DNA of 35,713 nucleotides from Candidatus Thalassarchaeaceae archaeon (GCA_023700245.1 JAJPRE010000015.1:1-35713); one strand, 5' to 3'. Shown: positions 8,763 to 19,159, counted from the stretch's first letter. Translations and numbers: made by a program. The notes: a model not told the origin generated them from the sequence alone.

Positions 8763-11111
8763 TCATAATTCAGAATCATTTTTTTTATGGCTGGATTCTT
8801 GTTGTAACCAAGATGGTGCCCACCAATTCAGTGTCCCCATCAACCTCATCGTAGATGGAACAACAAGGGCCCGGACCAATGTTGCATCTACTGCAACACC
8901 AAGGGCAAGCATAAAACCAAATTGCTTCATTAAAGAAACCGATGAAAGACCAAAGGCTGCGAATACTGTTATCATCACAAGAGCAGCAGATGTAATTATA
9001 CGGCCACTTTTCTGCAAACCAACTGCAACAGCTTTTGTATTATCATTAGTTCTTTCCCACTCCTCGTGAATTCTAGATAACATCAATACCTCATAATCCA
9101 TACTTAGTCCAAATAGTATGGCAAAAATCATTACCGGAGTAGTTGGGTCTATCGGTTGTGGAGTAAAATTCAATAATTCCGAGCCATTCCCTTCTTGGAA
9201 TACCCAAACCAATACTCCAAATGATGCAGTTACCGATAAAATATTCATTATTAGGGCTTTAAACGGTAAAATTACTGATCTAACTTGTAAGAAAATTAGG
9301 ATATAACTGGTTATCAGAATAAATGCTATAGCAATTGGAAGATTCTCTACCACTGCATCAAGTACATCCTGATTATATGCTGCTAAACCTGCCACATAAA
9401 CCTCTGTTCCTCCTCCAAATTGAATATCTTTTGACTCTAAATCTCTAATTTCTTTGACCACAATTCTTGATTTTTCACTGGCTTGATCGCCATCTATACC
9501 TACCTGAGCAAGTATGATGCCATTAGTTCCAATTGAACTACCTCTATGGAAGTCTCTCTGCAAATCAATAATATATTTATCCTCAGGACTTAAATCTCCA
9601 TCATTGGACGTGTCCCAAAATGTAAGTACTTCATCAATAGTCATATTTACATCAAAATGAGCATAATTATAGACATAAATAGTATTTTCTATTTCAAGAA
9701 TATTAACTGAAAAGTCATACAAACCTCTCAAATTATCCTCTGAAAGTGGATCTATCTCATCATTAGTTTCAAAAACTATCTGAACTGTATTAGCAATATC
9801 TCCAGGCCACTTTTCATCAGTTATTTCCATTCCATTTCTTGCTTCATCATCCGGACTTAATGCCTTCCATGTTGTAATCCCCCATTCTGCATTTAAGAAA
9901 GGAGATCCGGCCAGCATTAAAACTATTATTGAAGGTATTAAAACCGACAAAGGACGCTCCATAACATTATTTGCAATCCATGGCCAAAATCCGCTTTCGG
10001 ACTCTGTACTTACATTAGAGAATGGTATTTTAATTGCATTCACTCTTTCACCAAGAAGAGATAATATTGCAGGCAAAAGTACAATTGATGAAGTTAGTGC
10101 TACGAAAGTTGCACAGATTCCACCCCATCCCAATGAGGGCAAACCAGTATTATCAAAAAATAACATCCCCATCAATCCCGATATTACTGTCATTCCAGAG
10201 AAAAATATAGCTCTACCAGCCGTCGCACTAGTTACTGCAATCGCAGTTCTTCTGTCATGTCCACGACCCAACTCTTCTCTAAAGCGATTTACAATAAAAA
10301 GAGAATAGTCAACACTAAGGCCTATTCCAAGAAGAGATACTATATTATTTGCATAAATTGTAATATCATCGAATATGTATGTCAAGCCAGTAACAATTCC
10401 AATTGCTGCAACAACAGTGTAAATTCCAGTTAGTACAGGTAAACCAGCTGCAACTAAACTTCCAAATACAAATAGTAATATGATCAGGGTCAAAGGTGCT
10501 GAAATAATTTCTGCTTGGATTAATTCTTCTTCTAATGTGAGATCAAATGTTACGTCAATCGCTAAATTTCCTGTAACCCATTTTTCCATCCCAAGAGGGG
10601 CAGACTCAGGCAAAGCAATATGTTCTATTCTATTTTTTAATAATATTTTTGCATTTTCTCTATCTAAGACTATATCTACCTTAACTCTAGACCAAGAAGA
10701 ATCAACAGTACTAATTAATTCAGATCGATTCGCATCATTTGTAAGCCATGGATAATGAAGAATTACAGAATTAGACTCATTTAGTATCGATAATGTTCCT
10801 TTAATTGCAGATTTTACCTCAGAATCATTTGATTCTTTATCAGGATGGTGGAAAAGTACGTAGAAAGATTCCTGAGCGCCTTCTTCATCCGAACTAAAAC
10901 CCAGAGATATAGCATTCCACCCGTAAACAGATTCTAAATCTCCTTCACCATATCCTTCAACATATTTAGGCTCAAGTGTCATTAAACCAGCAAGTGCGGC
11001 ACAAAGAAGCATAGTTAATGTTAATACAACTTTCGCGTTATCATGTACAAATATCCCAATTTTATAATAAAGACGATCTTCAAGATCCGATGGGTCCGTA
11101 GCTCCTTCCAT
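8763..11111 (-). CDS. MMPL/RND-superfamily exporter
   Basis: 782 aa; two halves of hydrophobic segments; GIGLSVDYSLFIVNRFREE and GLSMDYEVLMLSRIHEEW duplicated MMPL motifs; large extracytoplasmic loops. Confidence 0.9.
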   Translation of the reverse strand: MEGATDPSDLEDRLYYKIGIFVHDNAKVVLTLTMLLCAALAGLMTLEPKYVEGYGEGDLESVYGWNAISLGFSSDEEGAQESFYVLFHHPDKESNDSEVKSAIKGTLSILNESNSVILHYPWLTNDANRSELISTVDSSWSRVKVDIVLDRENAKILLKNRIEHIALPESAPLGMEKWVTGNLAIDVTFDLTLEEELIQAEIISAPLTLIILLFVFGSLVAAGLPVLTGIYTVVAAIGIVTGLTYIFDDITIYANNIVSLLGIGLSVDYSLFIVNRFREELGRGHDRRTAIAVTSATAGRAIFFSGMTVISGLMGMLFFDNTGLPSLGWGGICATFVALTSSIVLLPAILSLLGERVNAIKIPFSNVSTESESGFWPWIANNVMERPLSVLIPSIIVLMLAGSPFLNAEWGITTWKALSPDDEARNGMEITDEKWPGDIANTVQIVFETNDEIDPLSEDNLRGLYDFSVNILEIENTIYVYNYAHFDVNMTIDEVLTFWDTSNDGDLSPEDKYIIDLQRDFHRGSSIGTNGIILAQVGIDGDQASEKSRIVVKEIRDLESKDIQFGGGTEVYVAGLAAYNQDVLDAVVENLPIAIAFILITSYILIFLQVRSVILPFKALIMNILSVTASFGVLVWVFQEGNGSELLNFTPQPIDPTTPVMIFAILFGLSMDYEVLMLSRIHEEWERTNDNTKAVAVGLQKSGRIITSAALVMITVFAAFGLSSVSLMKQFGFMLALGVAVDATLVRALVVPSTMRLMGTLNWWAPSWLQQESSHKKNDSEL

Positions 11112-11268
11112 GGCCGCGCTTAAATATCCGGTATTTCAATTTTTGATTATTCAGTCCTACCTTAGTGTAATAAAAATCACTTAATGTTAATATTCATACA
11201 TGTTGTAATCATTATCACTATGTTATTTATGTAACCATTCTCCTTAGATTTATAGAGGGGTCAGTTTT

Positions 11269-12312
11269 TTGAATAATTTAAATCAAAATAAAAAATCTGA
11301 AGTATCTAGGTTTAGGGCAGCAGTGTATGAAAAAACGCCAAAACCTCTTTTACTCAGTAAACCTAAGATATTGACCTTATTGATAATATTACAAATTATA
11401 TCTATAATTATTTTTCCAGTTTGGCGAACTTATCGTATCACTTGGTTTTTATTAGGAATATCAATACCAATTTCAGGTTGGCTATTTATGAGGTGGAGAA
11501 TATATTCATCAGTATTCATTACTCCTCCCAGAACTGTAACCAAACTCACAGATAATCGTTGGAAAACATTTAATTTCAAAGGATGGGGTAAGGAGAATCT
11601 AAAGGCACAATTTTTAGAATCTGAAACCAAAAGCAAAGATGTTATTTTGTATCTCCATGGATATAATTCTACACTTGGAAGAGGCGAATCTAGATGTCAA
11701 CACATGAATTCAATGGGCCTAAATGTCCTAAGCCTAGACCAAAGAGGATTTGGTGAACAAAAAGGAAAATATGAATGGACTATCTTGAAAGTGGTAGCAG
11801 ATATTGAACTATTATTAGCACAAACTCCTGAGATAATAGGATTCAAACCTGAGAAACTTTGGATATATGGACATTCTATGGGTGGATTTTTGACAATTAG
11901 ACTTTCCTCATTTAGTTCAGATTGGTGGAGAGATTCTCTAAAAGGTGTGATTTTAGAATCTCCAGCTACCTCTTTCCCACTTATAATAGAACAAAAATTA
12001 CCCGGCAGGGCCGTTATGGCAAATCCTTGGGTAAGACATATACTTAGAAGAGAGTATCAACGAATTCATCCTGATCTTAATGTTGGATATTCTAATGCTC
12101 AGATACCATTTTGGGGAGTTCCTAAAGTTCCCATTCTTGTCATTCAGGCAGAACAAGATGAGACTTTAGGAATTGAACATTTTAATCTTTTAAAGGAACA
12201 TTTTAGTGATATTGCTGAAATACATATTGTATCTGATATGCCACACACATCAAGAGTTGATGTATTAAAAAGAAGGCAAATATTAGAGAATTGGATAAAT
12301 AATAAAAAATAA
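11269..12312 (+). CDS. Alpha/beta hydrolase, N-terminally membrane-anchored
   Basis: 347 aa; N-terminal hydrophobic segments, LYLHGYNST, nucleophile elbow GHSMGG, C-terminal His region MPHTSR. Confidence 0.86.
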   Translation: MNNLNQNKKSEVSRFRAAVYEKTPKPLLLSKPKILTLLIILQIISIIIFPVWRTYRITWFLLGISIPISGWLFMRWRIYSSVFITPPRTVTKLTDNRWKTFNFKGWGKENLKAQFLESETKSKDVILYLHGYNSTLGRGESRCQHMNSMGLNVLSLDQRGFGEQKGKYEWTILKVVADIELLLAQTPEIIGFKPEKLWIYGHSMGGFLTIRLSSFSSDWWRDSLKGVILESPATSFPLIIEQKLPGRAVMANPWVRHILRREYQRIHPDLNVGYSNAQIPFWGVPKVPILVIQAEQDETLGIEHFNLLKEHFSDIAEIHIVSDMPHTSRVDVLKRRQILENWINNKK

Positions 12313-12323
12313 ATTATTAGAAA

Positions 12324-15300
12324 TTATCTAAGAACTCGCCTATTTAATTCCTGTGCGTCTCCAACTACTCCAAATCCATACTTTTCTTCTAAAGATCTAG
12401 ATATCAACTTAAAATCACTATCTCTAGTAGCAATAATTACACTTCCTATCTCAGGATTGAAAGATTTTGCAATCAATGCAGCCGAACGAATAATTTCTAA
12501 ATCTCCTCTTTCAGGATATATTTCCTCTCCTTCTATAATACTTCTATCTACGCAATCCTCCCTATTCATTTTTTGATTAGTTATTTCAATAAAAATATCT
12601 TTATGACTTATTAAGAATTGTTCTAACTCCATATTTTTCATTTCTTCTTTGTCAAACGTATATTCCCAATCGCCAAATTCTTTACAAATTTTAGTTACCT
12701 TATCCATAAGTAATTCTTGTGTAATGTTCTTACTCCAAATACCAGGATCAATATAAATTTTATTCGAAAATAAACTTAATACATCTTCAGGACTTTTTGT
12801 ACGATTTAGGAATTCAGACATCACTATTGGAGGGATATTCATCAACATCAAACCTTCTTTCTTCCGTCGTCTAAGCATCCAATGAAATGATCGTTCTACT
12901 GTCCAATTCAGGCTTCCAAAACTATCTCCTGTAATTTCTCTTACCAAATCGTCTTTCAATGCATCAATTAATATATTTGTGTCGACTATTACGACTGGCT
13001 TCAGTGAAAGATTACGAAGCGATCTCCTATCTCTAATTGGAATAATAGAACTATGACCTCCAAACATTGCTTCTGCCGCCCTACTCAACCTAATTAGCTG
13101 GATATCTGTGAATTTATTTGATCCCACTGCTCTTTCAAGTTTTCTTAAACCTCTTATTGGCTTTTCTTCCGCCATTTGATTAGCAATATTTACTATTTCC
13201 AATATATCTTTATTTTCTCGCGATAACTCTTGTTCAAATTTCAAATCTAGTTCAGATTGCCTATTACTTTCCATACGTTGTAAGCCTCTAATGGTAGCCT
13301 TGACCCTTCCTTGAAATGGAGACTTCGGTAATGGAGGATCCAAATCTTCAGGATAGCGCATTAGCATTTCTAAAGCCTCAATTTGAGTTTCTTTATTTTC
13401 TCTAAAATCATCTTCACTATCTTGAATACCACTTGATGCATATTGTCTTAGCCTATTCCGGGCCACATCTTTTTTGTCATCTAAATCATCATTACAAACA
13501 TTAAGATATAGTTGAAATCGTTTTGTCACTGTAGCAGCTAGAGCTGTTTCAGACTCTATTAATTTTACAGCCTCCCTCCATCCTTCACCATGAGCATAAG
13601 AAATCAAAGCTTTCCTCATTATTAAAGCATATTTTGCAAAGTCATCTCGAACTTTATTAGCTGCATCCCTATATTCTCTTGCAGCTTCTAAGTCATTATT
13701 CCTGGAGCTTTGTATTGTCGCTTTTATTAATTTAGATTCTAAACTATTATTATCATATCTTCTATACCATTTCTCTAGCGGTTCTATACCTTCTGATAAT
13801 ATTTTACCATGCTCTATGACCATTTCTGTGATGAATTTTATACTTATCATTGATACATCTTCTTTATTTGAAAGATTTGACAATACCTTATTTGCATCAT
13901 TTATCCTTTCATCCATGCCACTTTCAATATCTATTGCAGCCCTATTTAACATTAAAGAATCAACTAGGCATTGAAATAGCTTATTCTCTAAATAGGTAAT
14001 ATCTGCAGCTAATATGGATTCCTTAAGTCTATTAATTGTTCTTGATCTAACCATACTATCTCCATCTGGAGATAAAGCCCTTCGAACTTCATTAAGGGAC
14101 AAAATACCTTCTCTGTCTAATTTCTTTTGTATTGATCCAATTTCATCAGGAATCCCATCAAGTAATGCAATAAGCTCTTTTGATATTTTTGAAAGTACAG
14201 TATCATTTGGAGAGTCTGAAATTGACATAAGAGCTTCTTTTCGCATATCTTCTAAAATAGGTAACATTCCTATTGAAGATTTAGCCGAAATCATGTGCCA
14301 AATTAATAAAACTCTTTCAGGATATACTTTTATCAAGGAGCGATTTTTAATTATAATTTTTGCAAGATTTTCAACATCAGCAGCCTCTGTAAATACATCT
14401 AAAATTTGACTTGTATACCTAATATAATCCAACTTAGATAATTTTTCTGCAGCATTAATTTTTATCTCATAACTACAAGACATATCTTTTGTGACAATTA
14501 AAAGACCCTCATCATTTAGATTATTTAAAGATGAAATAATTAATTCTTCCATCGATAGATCATCAGCAGAATTGAGTTTTAATGCTATTTTAAGTTGAAC
14601 ATTATTTTCAATCTGTAATATTTTTGCTAAATCATCAGCCTCATCTAATTTTTCTTTTTCTTGAAGACCGGAGACTAATTTCCAACCTAGTGAATTTGGT
14701 ATTTTGGTACCAGAACTAGTCAAAGTCTCAATTCCATACTTTAAGTCTTCAATAGATAAATCGTCTTCAATATTATTTATTTCTTTCCAAGCGCAATTTC
14801 GTATTGCTTGCGATAATAAATCCTTTCCATTTATTTTGGAATCCTCTTTCCAATTTTCTAAATTTCCCATACGTAATTTTAGTAATCTAATATGTTTTTC
14901 TACTACTTCTTTCATTGTTTCGTCAGTAATGTTTTCTAAAACTTGAATTGCATCTGGATTTTTTGAAGAGGCTAGTAAAATCCCTTCAATGAAAGCAATT
15001 TCATTATTTTGATTCCTCAACGAAGGACTCATCCATCCATTCCATTCACTGTATCTTGGTTTTTTTCCTAAATCCTTCTCTATTTTTTGAATGACTTTCA
15101 ATTGTTCCGTTTTAGCATTAAATGGTAAATCCAACTTTAGCCAATTTCTTAGTGAGGGTGTATCTTCGGGATCGAAATAAGATGATTTAATCCAATTTGC
15201 TGAATCTATGTGTTTTTTACTGTTCTCACTAATTTTAAACCTACTTAATTCAGCAAAGAGTCCAGATTCTTTAGCTAATTTACTCCAAACCGGATGAAGC

Positions 15301-15716
15301 CCTTTTTGACACTCGGATCTAATTTCAATCATCCTTTCATTCCAATCAGATTTCCACAGATCTCCCATTTTATTTTGTTGGGCAATTAAAACGGCCAATT
15401 TGTAACCTGGAGCCTCATTTGATAGAAATATATCTTGAGGTAATGCTAGATTATCTTCAAAACCCTTTCTTAGTCCTTTACCACCACGCCTCCCTATTTT
15501 TTTATTTATTTTACGATTTTGAGTTACCGAACTCTTATCTTCATCTATATTTATCGTGGGCAAACCTTCTTTTTTTGCAGCAAGTGCCGCTAAAGCACGC
15601 CATTCCTTAGTCATAAGGTCCCAAGCAGAGATTTTCTGTACTCTGTTTAATCTCCTTATCTTATCATCACCAGATTGAGATAATGATTCTAGACATTCAA
15701 GTAGATATTCCTCCAA
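12324..15716 (-). CDS. Large helical-repeat protein with C-terminal PIN-type nuclease domain
   Basis: 1130 aa; N-terminal ~900 aa is helix-rich with no clear family; C-terminus KPVVIVDTNILIDAL ... IPPIVMSEFLN ... GDLEIIRSAALIAKSF ... SVIIATRDSDFKLI has PIN-type acidic residues. Confidence 0.75.
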   Translation of the reverse strand: MEEYLLECLESLSQSGDDKIRRLNRVQKISAWDLMTKEWRALAALAAKKEGLPTINIDEDKSSVTQNRKINKKIGRRGGKGLRKGFEDNLALPQDIFLSNEAPGYKLAVLIAQQNKMGDLWKSDWNERMIEIRSECQKGLHPVWSKLAKESGLFAELSRFKISENSKKHIDSANWIKSSYFDPEDTPSLRNWLKLDLPFNAKTEQLKVIQKIEKDLGKKPRYSEWNGWMSPSLRNQNNEIAFIEGILLASSKNPDAIQVLENITDETMKEVVEKHIRLLKLRMGNLENWKEDSKINGKDLLSQAIRNCAWKEINNIEDDLSIEDLKYGIETLTSSGTKIPNSLGWKLVSGLQEKEKLDEADDLAKILQIENNVQLKIALKLNSADDLSMEELIISSLNNLNDEGLLIVTKDMSCSYEIKINAAEKLSKLDYIRYTSQILDVFTEAADVENLAKIIIKNRSLIKVYPERVLLIWHMISAKSSIGMLPILEDMRKEALMSISDSPNDTVLSKISKELIALLDGIPDEIGSIQKKLDREGILSLNEVRRALSPDGDSMVRSRTINRLKESILAADITYLENKLFQCLVDSLMLNRAAIDIESGMDERINDANKVLSNLSNKEDVSMISIKFITEMVIEHGKILSEGIEPLEKWYRRYDNNSLESKLIKATIQSSRNNDLEAAREYRDAANKVRDDFAKYALIMRKALISYAHGEGWREAVKLIESETALAATVTKRFQLYLNVCNDDLDDKKDVARNRLRQYASSGIQDSEDDFRENKETQIEALEMLMRYPEDLDPPLPKSPFQGRVKATIRGLQRMESNRQSELDLKFEQELSRENKDILEIVNIANQMAEEKPIRGLRKLERAVGSNKFTDIQLIRLSRAAEAMFGGHSSIIPIRDRRSLRNLSLKPVVIVDTNILIDALKDDLVREITGDSFGSLNWTVERSFHWMLRRRKKEGLMLMNIPPIVMSEFLNRTKSPEDVLSLFSNKIYIDPGIWSKNITQELLMDKVTKICKEFGDWEYTFDKEEMKNMELEQFLISHKDIFIEITNQKMNREDCVDRSIIEGEEIYPERGDLEIIRSAALIAKSFNPEIGSVIIATRDSDFKLISRSLEEKYGFGVVGDAQELNRRVLR

Positions 15717-15824
15717 TTGAAGACCCCCGATTGACGGCCCTCAACCTTCATACATCAATACATCCCCTACACACACACAATTCAGCAACAGAGACCTCAA
15801 GTCATATGCATACTTTCGGGCATC

Positions 15825-16292
15825 ATGGAATTACTACCAATCATCGTAATTCTCATTCATCCATTTGCTGCATTATTATTAATTATGATATTTATGACGC
15901 AACTAAAATGGCGTAAAAAGAGGAAATTCTTGAAAGGCGATGATCTAGTTAAGGCACATAGAAAACACATATCTGACGGCAATAAAATCATGTTAGCTAC
16001 TCTTTTTGTTATAGTATTGGCATTTATGGGTGAAATATCTAGGGCAATTTTTAATGATTTACCCTTTGACACATATATTATGCCAAATAATTTCCACTCA
16101 TCAGGAGGATTACTCGGATTACTCTTGATGTTAATTCTTTGGCTTACAGGGCATTCTACTCAAAGAAAGAAAGTAAGCAAGCAATCGTTTTCTAAAACTA
16201 GAGATACACATGGTAGAATTGGGGATATAATGGCAATTCTTATATTAATTCATGCATTTTTAGGTTTTTTATATCTTTTACAAATTATTTAA
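15825..16292 (+). CDS. Small multi-pass membrane protein with conserved-looking histidines
   Basis: 155 aa; about four hydrophobic segments with paired His (IHPFAALLL, KAHRKHISDG, NNFHSSGG, DTHGRIG...IHAFLG); DUF4079/cytochrome b561-like layout suspected only. Confidence 0.6.
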   Translation: MELLPIIVILIHPFAALLLIMIFMTQLKWRKKRKFLKGDDLVKAHRKHISDGNKIMLATLFVIVLAFMGEISRAIFNDLPFDTYIMPNNFHSSGGLLGLLLMLILWLTGHSTQRKKVSKQSFSKTRDTHGRIGDIMAILILIHAFLGFLYLLQII

Positions 16293-17269
16293 TTTATATT
16301 CCACATTTCAATCCATGCCTTTATGTTCCTTTCTATATCTAAATTATTTAATTCCCTACTCACTAATATTCCATCATCTAGGGGCATAATTCTACATCCA
16401 CAAGCATTTTCATGTCCTCCACCATCAACATCAAACTTTTTTGCCATTTTTATCAAATTATATATTCCTCCGGTAGTATGTAAGAAAGAATTAGTATAAA
16501 ATGATGCAGAAACAGGATATTCTCCATTATTATTAAATTCTGAATTTGTAGATCCATGTATTATTATGCAAGCATCACAATCATCTCCCACCTTAGCAGT
16601 TATATGATAACCATTGGACCTTATTCCAGAGTCTTCAAATCTAACTATTGCTAATCTATTGTTGACTTCTAAGGTTTTATCAATTAAACTATCAATCATT
16701 ATCCTCTCATCTTGAATATTCTTGAGGTGAGGTTGCATCATCTTCTTAGAAAGTATATTTTTAATAGATTCTCGATTTTTAATTGCTTCAAGTATTTGTA
16801 AATTAATAATTTGATTACTACCAATCAATTTTCCAATTAAAAATACATCTCCATTCTCTAAAAAATCCTCCTTCCTTATCTGTCCACTATCAATTTTATC
16901 AACCCAAAATAACAACTCGTCCAAGTCAGATAAATCAATGACTTCAGATATAATTTCATATGCAATACGTGCAGCAGAAGGGTAATCTTTCCAAATAAAT
17001 ATGCTATTTGTTTGTAAATCATCTATTATTTTATTTGTCTGATGATGATCAATATTTAGCCCACATTTGGGATGCATCGGTAAATCACATATTGCAGTAT
17101 ATTTATCTATCAACCCATCTAAAATACCAGAGCGCAACTCACCTGGATGAGCAAAAATAATTTCTGCATCCTTCCAATGCCTCTTTAAAATAGCAGCCGT
17201 CACAATCCCATCTAAATCGCTATCAGTTACAATTTTCCTGATATCTAGAGATAGAACTGGTGAATTCAT
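16289..17269 (-). CDS. DHH-family phosphoesterase (DHH/DHHA1)
   Basis: 326 aa; TDSDLDGIVTAAIL, NIDHHQTN (DHH), C-terminal GGGHENACGCRI (DHHA1). Confidence 0.88.
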   Translation of the reverse strand: MNSPVLSLDIRKIVTDSDLDGIVTAAILKRHWKDAEIIFAHPGELRSGILDGLIDKYTAICDLPMHPKCGLNIDHHQTNKIIDDLQTNSIFIWKDYPSAARIAYEIISEVIDLSDLDELLFWVDKIDSGQIRKEDFLENGDVFLIGKLIGSNQIINLQILEAIKNRESIKNILSKKMMQPHLKNIQDERIMIDSLIDKTLEVNNRLAIVRFEDSGIRSNGYHITAKVGDDCDACIIIHGSTNSEFNNNGEYPVSASFYTNSFLHTTGGIYNLIKMAKKFDVDGGGHENACGCRIMPLDDGILVSRELNNLDIERNIKAWIEMWNIN

Positions 17270-17311
17270 TTTTAATGCTAAAAGAGTTATGCCATTGTAC
17301 TTTACTTAAAA

Positions 17312-17791
17312 ATGTTCAAAATAATCTTACAATTTATATTTTTTATACAAAATTACAATATGCAAACCCATCATGCCATATCCATGGAAACATCGTGTGG
17401 ATTTGTTTTAGTCAATTATGATAGCATTCTTTTACTTCAATATCCCCAAGGGCACTGGAGTTTTCCAAAGGGACATATCGAAGATGATGATGAAGATCAC
17501 CATTCAACTGCATTAAGAGAATTGATAGAAGAAACCGGAATAAAAGAAATAATAATAGACGAAAATTGGAATTTTCGTACAGAGTACACATTCAAAAAAA
17601 AGGGAAAAGATATTCAAAAGCAGGTATTTTGGTTTTTAGCTGAAACTGATGAGTTGGAGGTAAAAATCTCCCATGAACATACTAATTATTTATGGCTAAA
17701 TTTTGAAGATTGTGAAAAACAATTAACTTTTAGTCAAGAAAAAATCCTTCTTCAATCTGCGCATGATTATAGGGAAAAAATCAAAAAATAA
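17312..17791 (+). CDS. NUDIX hydrolase (Ap4A hydrolase-like)
   Basis: Nudix box GHIEDDDEDHHSTALRELIEETGI; the conserved fold begins near METSCGFVL, so the true start is probably 17360 or 17384. Confidence 0.9.
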   Translation: MFKIILQFIFFIQNYNMQTHHAISMETSCGFVLVNYDSILLLQYPQGHWSFPKGHIEDDDEDHHSTALRELIEETGIKEIIIDENWNFRTEYTFKKKGKDIQKQVFWFLAETDELEVKISHEHTNYLWLNFEDCEKQLTFSQEKILLQSAHDYREKIKK

Positions 17792-17793
17792 AT

Positions 17794-18414
17794 CTAACTA
17801 ATATCAGATCTTTTACCAAGGGGAGTCCAAAGAACTTCTTCATCGCCACACTTTGCGCTTATCCAGCGGCCCATTACAAACATCCAATCTGATAACCGAT
17901 TTAGATAAGAGATTATTTCTAACCTAAGCGAATCCTTTCCAGACTTTTCTCTCATAAGGCATGCAAGCCTTTCAGCTCTTCTTGCCACAGTTCTTGAAAC
18001 ATGTAATGCAGCAACAGGAGCAGAACCAGTTGGCATAATGAATGACTCAAGAGGATCCAAATCCTCCAACCAACTATTCATCTCTTGAACTAACTTTTCA
18101 CCTTCTGACATTCCAATTAATGCCATCATTTTTGGCAATTTTCCGGGCGTACATGCACACTCACCACCAATATCAAATAATTCTTGTTGAACTCGTCCTA
18201 ATGAGATATCCGTACTTATTTTAACTTCTTTAGGGGCATCATATCTTTTTATCTCCATTCTCACGATCCCTATTTGTGAATTTAATTCATCAATAGTGCC
18301 ATATAATTCTACACGCGAATCTCCTTTACCGACCCTTTTTCCATCTACTAAGGATGTTTCACCTGTATCCCCGCCTCCAGTATGCACTTTAGTAATCCGG
18401 ACCATTTTATTCAT
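17794..18414 (-). CDS. pduO: Cob(I)alamin adenosyltransferase, PduO/MMAB type
   Basis: 206 aa; TGGGDTGETSLVDGKRVGKGDSRVELYGTIDELNSQIG, SRTVARRAERL, YLNRLSDWMFVMGRW. Confidence 0.93.
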   Translation of the reverse strand: MNKMVRITKVHTGGGDTGETSLVDGKRVGKGDSRVELYGTIDELNSQIGIVRMEIKRYDAPKEVKISTDISLGRVQQELFDIGGECACTPGKLPKMMALIGMSEGEKLVQEMNSWLEDLDPLESFIMPTGSAPVAALHVSRTVARRAERLACLMREKSGKDSLRLEIISYLNRLSDWMFVMGRWISAKCGDEEVLWTPLGKRSDIS

Positions 18415-18451
18415 CGGAAAGGCTATGATATTTTGAATAGTTCGTGTATTC

Positions 18452-19159
18452 TTATAGAGATATATCCGTTAAGGATTTTTTAATTGCATCAGTCCATGAC
18501 TTATCAACTGCATTCCAACCTCCTCCTTTTTCTAATTCTATTAAATGACGCTCTTTTTCTACTTTATTTCCTATTTTATCATATATTAATATTAAAACTG
18601 CGTGACTCATAGCATTTAACCATGGATCATTCATATCCCATGATTTTTCAAAGTGAGCGATTGCTCCATTATCGCCGTATATTAATCCTCTATTAATCTG
18701 TCTTAACCCGGATTTTGACCATGAAATACCAGGGACTCCAACAACCAATCCCCTAAATGCAAGGTATATTTCTAATGTAATTATAAGAGACGCTATTATG
18801 AATGAAATTATCTGTTCTGTAGATGTGGTAGATATCCAATTTTTAGTAAGTAGATCTATAGAACCTATGCAAAATAAAACTCCACTAAATGGTGCTAAAA
18901 TAACATCATGTTTTGTAATTACCATATGTCTTACGCCAAAAATAACTCCTAATCCGCCTAAAAATGTTGAAATTAGTGCCGGTATTTCTTCCATCGTCTC
19001 TCTTGGTGCGGTACTTGAAATCCAAAATACTACTCCAAAAGATATGAGTAACCATCCATACTTTCCACCTATTTCTGGAAATGGTTGATAATTACTGTAG
19101 TAAAGTACTACGCCCCCAATCATGATGTATAATAAAATCCAAATACTCAAAGAAATCAT
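18452..19159 (-). CDS. Hypothetical membrane protein
   Basis: 235 aa; several N-terminal hydrophobic segments followed by a soluble C-terminal tail; 4-bp overlap with the upstream ORF. Confidence 0.65.
   Translation of the reverse strand: MISLSIWILLYIMIGGVVLYYSNYQPFPEIGGKYGWLLISFGVVFWISSTAPRETMEEIPALISTFLGGLGVIFGVRHMVITKHDVILAPFSGVLFCIGSIDLLTKNWISTTSTEQIISFIIASLIITLEIYLAFRGLVVGVPGISWSKSGLRQINRGLIYGDNGAIAHFEKSWDMNDPWLNAMSHAVLILIYDKIGNKVEKERHLIELEKGGGWNAVDKSWTDAIKKSLTDISL

Noticed and set aside
15766-15780. Short CA dinucleotide run (ACACACACACA) before the membrane-protein gene
   Set aside because: Only about five units; no sign of a functional microsatellite.
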